Shown here: one piece after another, positions 60,091-64,000 of the stretch
Position numbering within the stretch: the stretch's first letter is position 1
Layout of the letters: the number at the start of each line of letters is the position of its first letter
NCBI RefSeq assembly: GCF_042653545.1
Contig: NZ_JBHSIS010000007.1
Location: forward strand, 310,001-374,000
Direction of reading: 5' to 3'
Source of the DNA: Actinophytocola glycyrrhizae
Lineage (GTDB): Bacteria > Actinomycetota > Actinomycetes > Mycobacteriales > Pseudonocardiaceae
DNA length: 64,000 nucleotides
Program-made: the position numbers and the translations under genes
Notes under the pieces: generated by a model
What the model was told of the DNA's origin: nothing
Databases searched by the model: none
Seen by the model: only the letters and a program-made list of their open reading frames with translations

Positions 60091-61095
60091 ATGAACGAAA
60101 CAAATGACCGGCTCCGCCGAGGAGTCACGGCGGTGGCGTCGCTGGCGGTGGTGGCCGCCGGGGTGTCCGTGCCGGCCGTCGTCGCGCCCGCGGCGGCCAT
60201 GGGACCGGTGCGGGGCGCGTGCGAGTGGACGCCGGACGTGCTTGCCCTGCCGGACAACGCGTTCCACGGCCGGGTGACCTCGGGTGCCGGGGCGTGGCTG
60301 GCGGGCGTGGCCGGTGCCGACGGCCCGAACGAGGCGGTGCGGTGGCGGGACGGCGTGCTGGAGCCGCTGGGGGCGGCGTTCGGTCTGGACACGGAAGTGG
60401 CCGCGGTCAACGCCGACGGCGTGGTGGCCGGCACCGTCACGAGCCCGGAGGGGGAACGGCACGCGGTCCGCCACCGCGGTGGCCGTTTCGAGTGGCTGCC
60501 GGAGTCGGGCGGCTCCTCGACGGCGCTGGACGTCAACGCTCGCGGGGACGTCGTGGGGCACGACGGCGCTCGCCTGGTCGTGTGGCCCGTCGCGGGGCCG
60601 CCCCGGTTCCTCGACGTGCCACCGGGTGAGGCGCCGTACGGCCGGGCCGCGATCGACGACGACGGCCTCGTGGCGGCACGCACCGGACACATCGCGGCCG
60701 GGGCGCTGCGGTGGCGCGGCCACGCCTGGACACCCGACGGCACCCGGGTTCGGCTGCCCGACGGCGACGTGCGGGACCTGCGGCGCGGGCAGGTGGTCGG
60801 CGCGACCGGCGACCCAGGCGGGGTGACCACGGCCGCGGTGTGGGACGCGGACCGGGCCCCTCGGCCCTACCTCGGCGGCGCCGCCGCGGTCGCGGTGAAC
60901 GACGCCGGTCTGGTGGTCGGCACGGGCGAGGACGGTGCGCCGCTGCTGTGGGACGGTGTGCTGCCGGTGCCGTTGCCCGCGCCGCCTCGGCACACCCTTG
61001 GCGAGGTCACCGCCGTGAACGCGGCCGAGGCCGGTGGCGTCGTCCACCCAGTGGCCGGTGACGGCGGCGTGCCGGTCCGGTGGCGTTGCCGGTGA
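60091..61095 (+). CDS. Secreted HAF-repeat beta-propeller-like protein
   Basis: 334 residues. Signal peptide ~1-36 (PAVVAPAAA). The mature region contains repeated ~40-residue units of the HAF type, e.g. AAVNADGVVAGTVTSPEGERHAV, ALDVNARGDVVGHDGARLVVW and VAVNDAGLVVGTGEDGAPLLW, likely blades of a propeller. The role of HAF proteins is unknown. The final Cys could pair with Cys44. The gene starts 54 bp after the XRE stop and may be co-transcribed with it. Confidence 0.8.
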   Translation: MNETNDRLRRGVTAVASLAVVAAGVSVPAVVAPAAAMGPVRGACEWTPDVLALPDNAFHGRVTSGAGAWLAGVAGADGPNEAVRWRDGVLEPLGAAFGLDTEVAAVNADGVVAGTVTSPEGERHAVRHRGGRFEWLPESGGSSTALDVNARGDVVGHDGARLVVWPVAGPPRFLDVPPGEAPYGRAAIDDDGLVAARTGHIAAGALRWRGHAWTPDGTRVRLPDGDVRDLRRGQVVGATGDPGGVTTAAVWDADRAPRPYLGGAAAVAVNDAGLVVGTGEDGAPLLWDGVLPVPLPAPPRHTLGEVTAVNAAEAGGVVHPVAGDGGVPVRWRCR

Positions 61096-61137
61096 GCCTG
61101 CCCGGCCGGCCGCACCCGGCCGGGACCACCTGACATC

Positions 61138-62092
61138 ATGCGTGCCGTGTCGAAGGCCTTGTCGAGCAGGACGATCGTCTGGTGGGCGGTGGGCCTCGCG
61201 GTCGCGGCGGCCGTGGCGGTCACGTCGCTGTGGGTCGTTCCTCGGCGGCGGTGACCCGGCGTCGGCGCACCGGCTGGACGCGTTGCGCACCGCCGGGAGC
61301 CTCGTACTCGGTGCCGGCGGCGCCGCGGCCCTGTTGCTCGCGGCGCGGCGGCAGCGGTACGTCGAGCTCGACCTGGAGCAGAAGGAACACGACGCGGGCG
61401 AGCGTCGCGTCACCGAGCTGTACGGCAAGGCGGCGGACCAGCTCGGCAGCGACAAGGCGCCGGTGCGGCTGGCCGGTGTCTACGCGCTGGAGCGGCTCGC
61501 GCAGGACCAGCCCCGGCACCGCCAGACGGTGGTGAACCTGCTGTGCGCGTACCTGCGGATGCCCTACACCCCACCGAGAACGGCGGCGGACACGGGGACG
61601 GAGACGGACAGGGAGGCGGCGCAGGAGCAGCTGGTCCGCATGACGGTGCAGGACGTGCTGGAGACCCACCTGCGCCCGGCCGAACAGGACCGCTTCTGGC
61701 CCGACATCGACCTGACGATCACCGGCGCCACGCTCGAGTACTTCTGGTTCCGCGACTGCCGCGTCCGCAAGGCGACCTTCCGGCACACCACGTTCCGCGA
61801 GATCGCCGCCTTCCGCGACTCGGAGTTCACCGAGAGCGCCGACTTCCACCGCGTCCGTTTCACCGGCACCGCCGACCTCCGCCGCACCGCCTTCGGTCCT
61901 CGCCGGGTCAACTTCCGGTCCGCCACCTTCGACGGCGACGTCGAGTTCGGCGACGAACCCCCGGCCGGGCGGACCGTCGACCTCACCGGCGCGACCGCCG
62001 CGAGGACGGGTAGCCGCGAATGGCCGGCGGGCTGGCAGGACGAACCCGTTCCGGACGACGAGTTCCGGGTCCGCGTGGTTCCGGAAACCTGA
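61138..62092 (+). CDS. Pentapeptide-repeat membrane protein, apparently frameshifted
   Basis: ATG 61138 encodes a membrane helix (SSRTIVWWAVGLAVAAAVAV) but stops at 61254. The continuing homologous reading (FLGGGDPASAHRLDALRTAG, membrane helix GSLVLGAGGAAALLLAARRQ, then ERRVTELYGKAADQLGSDKA and pentapeptide-like ATFRHTTFREIAAFRDSEF) is one frame over. Skipping one base at about 61237 joins them into a chain with the usual order: two N-terminal helices, TEQLGS/YALERLA domain, then pentapeptide repeats. So this is a frameshift mutation, a sequencing error or a programmed +1 shift. The downstream frame has no good start codon of its own. Confidence 0.7.
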
Positions 62093-62114
62093 CACCGTCG
62101 AAGCGGCACACCGT

Positions 62115-63386
62115 TCAGCGTTCCGTCGACCACTCGATCGTCACGTGGTCCGGTTCGAAGGTGATCGTCGCCCAGTGGTCCTCGGCGGCCTGCTTCAGCG
62201 GCGCGGGGTCGGGCGGGGTGGGCCCGGTCACGCGCACCCGCAGATCGGTGTCCGCCGTGGTGATGGTCACCGACGGCGTGGCCGGGTAGAGCGGCAGCAC
62301 CTCGCGGAGCAGGGTTTCCAGCGCCATCGGGGCCGGGGTGTCCGCCGGGCCCGTGACCGCCGCCGGTCCCGGCAGTTCCGGCTCCAGCGCGCTCAGCACG
62401 TCCGCGATGGAGCGGTCGCCGTCGAAGACCTTGGAGCGCAGCTCGTGCAGGACCCGGTCCACGTCCGCCGTCACCGCCCGCAGTGCCGGAGCCGCCGACG
62501 GGTGCCGCGCGGCCACGGACTGGAGGGACAGGCTGATGCCGAACAGGTCGCGGATGGTCGTGTCGGCGAGGTTCTGGGCGATCCGGTCGGCTTCGTGGAG
62601 ACGGACGAGCTGCTCGGCGGACCGGGCCGCGCGGGCGCTTTCGGACAGGATGCGCTGCCGCATCGACTCGACCGCGTCGCCGACGGTGACGACCTCCGCC
62701 GGGCCGTGCGCCGACACCGGGTGCGACAGGTTGCCCCGCGCCACCCGCCGCACGTTCGCGACCAGGTCGTTCACCGGGCGCACGAGCGAACGGCGCAGCA
62801 GCACGATCACACCGCCGCCGATCGCCATGGCGACGCCGCCGCACATGATCGTCACGAGGTTCGCCAGTGCCTGGGCGTCGGTCCACGCCTGGATCACCGC
62901 GGCGGTGCTGCGGTCGATGTGCGACTGCAGTGCCGTGAGCAGGCCGCGCACCGAGTCGAACCGGGCCTTGTCCGTCGCGGCGGCGCTGCGCTCGCCGCGC
63001 AGCGCCGGTGCGGCGACCGCGCGTTCCCAGTCGGTCGCCGCGCGGTCCACCGACGCGAGCAGCCGGGTGCCGGCCGGGTCGGCGGCCAGCAGCGTGCTCA
63101 GGTGTTCGTGGGCGCCGGTCGCGGCGTCGCTGCCGTTGTCGTACGGCTCGAGCAGCTGGGCGGCGCCGCTCAGCTGGTAACCACGCACGCCGGTCTCCAT
63201 GTCGACGTACGCCTTCGCGAGCGCGGCCGCGGAGGACTGCGCAGGCCGCAGCGTGCCGCGGATCTCGCTGCTCAGGTCCGCGACCCGCTGCCGCGTCAAG
63301 GTCGTCGCCGCGACGGCCACGAGCAACAGCATCACCAGGCCGCCCACGAGTACGTAGAGGCGCCAGCGGAGTGTGCTCGGGCGCAT
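62115..63386 (-). CDS. CHASE3-HAMP sensor with degenerate histidine-kinase module
   Basis: 423 residues from an ATG at 63386. TM1 ~10-30, external CHASE3-like domain ~35-170 (MRPSTLRWRL start; VDMETGVRGYQLSG), TM2 ~175-198, HAMP ~200-250. The following dimerisation helix has the HisKA_3 pattern DRIAQNLADTTIRDLFGISL, but the position of the phospho-His (normally RDLHD) is Ala274. The C-terminal ~120 residues lack recognisable N, G1 and G2 ATP-binding boxes. It is therefore unlikely to be an active kinase; it may sense and modulate another kinase. Divergent from the small secreted protein. Confidence 0.82.
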   Translation of the reverse strand: MRPSTLRWRLYVLVGGLVMLLLVAVAATTLTRQRVADLSSEIRGTLRPAQSSAAALAKAYVDMETGVRGYQLSGAAQLLEPYDNGSDAATGAHEHLSTLLAADPAGTRLLASVDRAATDWERAVAAPALRGERSAAATDKARFDSVRGLLTALQSHIDRSTAAVIQAWTDAQALANLVTIMCGGVAMAIGGGVIVLLRRSLVRPVNDLVANVRRVARGNLSHPVSAHGPAEVVTVGDAVESMRQRILSESARAARSAEQLVRLHEADRIAQNLADTTIRDLFGISLSLQSVAARHPSAAPALRAVTADVDRVLHELRSKVFDGDRSIADVLSALEPELPGPAAVTGPADTPAPMALETLLREVLPLYPATPSVTITTADTDLRVRVTGPTPPDPAPLKQAAEDHWATITFEPDHVTIEWSTER

Positions 63387-63420
63387 GAACCGATCGTAGT
63401 GACCCCCGGTGGCCGCACAA

Positions 63421-63437
63421 CCGTTGCACCACAACGG
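63421..63437. promoter_or_regulatory. Inverted repeat in the divergent region upstream of the sensor
   Basis: CCGTTG (63421-63426) and CAACGG (63432-63437) with a 5-nt spacer, 35 bp upstream of the pseudokinase start and 63 bp upstream of the small secreted-protein start. Confidence 0.35.
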
Positions 63438-63499
63438 AAACAATCGTCAACCTGCGGTGGTCGGAAAACCACGGACCGCGGATCCGCTACGGTGGCGAC

Positions 63500-63793
63500 A
63501 TGAACCGGCGTGCGATGGCCACGGGCCTGCTCATCGCGTTGCTCGCCGTGTTCGCGATGTCGACACCGGTGCACCACGAACCGGGCACGCTGTCGCCCCA
63601 CACGGTCGCGGCCGCGGCGGCGCCGACGCTGCCCGCCCCGCACACCACGCCGGACCTGCCGCTCGCGGGCGCGGAGACGGCACTGCACCCGCCGGTCGCG
63701 CCGCGCCTGGTGCACGTCGAGGCCGAGCCGGACGCGCACCCGAGGGCCCACCGCAGGCCATCGGCCGACCGCGCACCACCCGCACGAACCTGA
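63500..63793 (+). CDS. Small secreted hypothetical protein
   Basis: 97 residues. Signal peptide-like N-terminus (MATGLLIALLAVFAMS, residues ~6-21). The mature part is Pro/His/Ala-rich (SPHTVAAAAAPTLPAPHTT, APRLVHVEAEPDAHPRAHRR) with about a dozen histidines, so metal binding is conceivable. No family recognised. Its place opposite the sensor suggests possible co-regulation. Confidence 0.55.
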   Translation: MNRRAMATGLLIALLAVFAMSTPVHHEPGTLSPHTVAAAAAPTLPAPHTTPDLPLAGAETALHPPVAPRLVHVEAEPDAHPRAHRRPSADRAPPART

Positions 63794-64000
63794 GCCCAGG
63801 ACACGACCCGCTCCCGGCAGGGTTCCGGTAAGTCGCGCAACCCCTGGCGGCCCCGCCACCAGACCACCGACTTCGCCGAAACCGGCCGCAACGCAACCCC
63901 CACCCGTTCCCGGGGGCGTCCCGCCTTGCCAGCTTACCGGCAGGGGGTGACGATCCGGGGGTTGTCGATCTTGGTTGTGGACAACTGGGTGTGCTGTGGA
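63794..64000. other. Window end, no gene recognised
   Basis: About 200 bp of intergenic sequence. The right edge contains GGTTGTGGACAACTGG, a small dyad, and may begin the upstream region of the next gene. I see no tRNA or coding pattern. Confidence 0.35.

Noticed and set aside
63794..64000. tRNA or integrase attachment site at the right edge
   Set aside because: No cloverleaf could be drawn in either strand.

Overview
The window reads as chromosomal DNA of a high-GC, mycelial-type actinomycete. The codon bias is extreme, GTG starts are frequent, and there are F420-type luciferase-like, MocR, PucR, LAL and ECF-type regulators plus Tat and cell-wall export signals. The mix suggests the Pseudonocardiaceae (Lentzea/Saccharothrix/Actinosynnema-like). 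That assignment is inference; there is no rRNA or other marker gene here. I see no rRNA, tRNA, CRISPR array, transposase or phage gene.

Layout. 0-2.4 kb: end of a branched-chain amino-acid ABC transporter (livG, partial livF) and a divergent PucR regulator. 2.4-3.1 kb: a composite intergenic repeat. 3.1-4.7 kb: a secreted PET-hydrolase/cutinase-like enzyme divergent from a TetR regulator, with a clear operator-like palindrome between them. 4.7-11 kb: acyl-CoA ligase coupled to a LAL regulator, facing a coupled acyl-CoA dehydrogenase/zinc dehydrogenase pair. 11-15.4 kb: a small ATPase-fold-like protein, then a surface module made of a one-piece transmembrane ECF sigma/anti-sigma fusion, an LPXTG-like surface protein, a class F sortase and a NarL-type regulator. 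15.5-18 kb: enoyl-CoA hydratase and two methyltransferases. 18-25 kb: secreted GH97 glycosidase, secreted peptidase-like hydrolase, htpG and an acetyltransferase. 25-29.4 kb: erythromycin-esterase/dienelactone-hydrolase pair, MocR/AhpD pair, barstar-like protein. 29.5-33.6 kb: an uncharacterised ATP-grasp/esterase/esterase operon and a luciferase-like oxidoreductase. 33.8-38.2 kb: a 1451-residue secreted nuclease-nucleotidase. 38.5-45.3 kb: a carbohydrate-binding-domain relic, hydrolases, and a three-gene response-regulator/kinase/regulator set. 45.4-48 kb: phytoene-dehydrogenase-like oxidoreductase and a soluble Ser/Thr kinase. 48-57.5 kb: polyamine uptake and catabolism (aminotransferase, AsnC regulator, potDABC, saccharopine-dehydrogenase-like enzyme, aldehyde dehydrogenase). 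58-64 kb: aldo/keto reductase, XRE regulator, HAF-repeat secreted protein, frameshifted pentapeptide protein, a histidine-kinase-like protein without its phosphoacceptor, and a small secreted protein.

The most distinctive feature is a family of intergenic repeats. Each core is an array of two or four 23-nt palindromes with fixed 7- or 9-nt spacers. Units pair across the array and show compensatory changes between copies. Three copies lie inside ~0.5-0.65 kb composites that also carry a second long hairpin, and two of these composites, in opposite orientation, bracket most of the polyamine locus. Other leads are a promoter motif shared by the sigma-fusion gene and its sortase-substrate neighbour, a 41-residue in-frame tandem repeat bridging potD and potA, and a perfect 58-bp palindrome between convergent genes.
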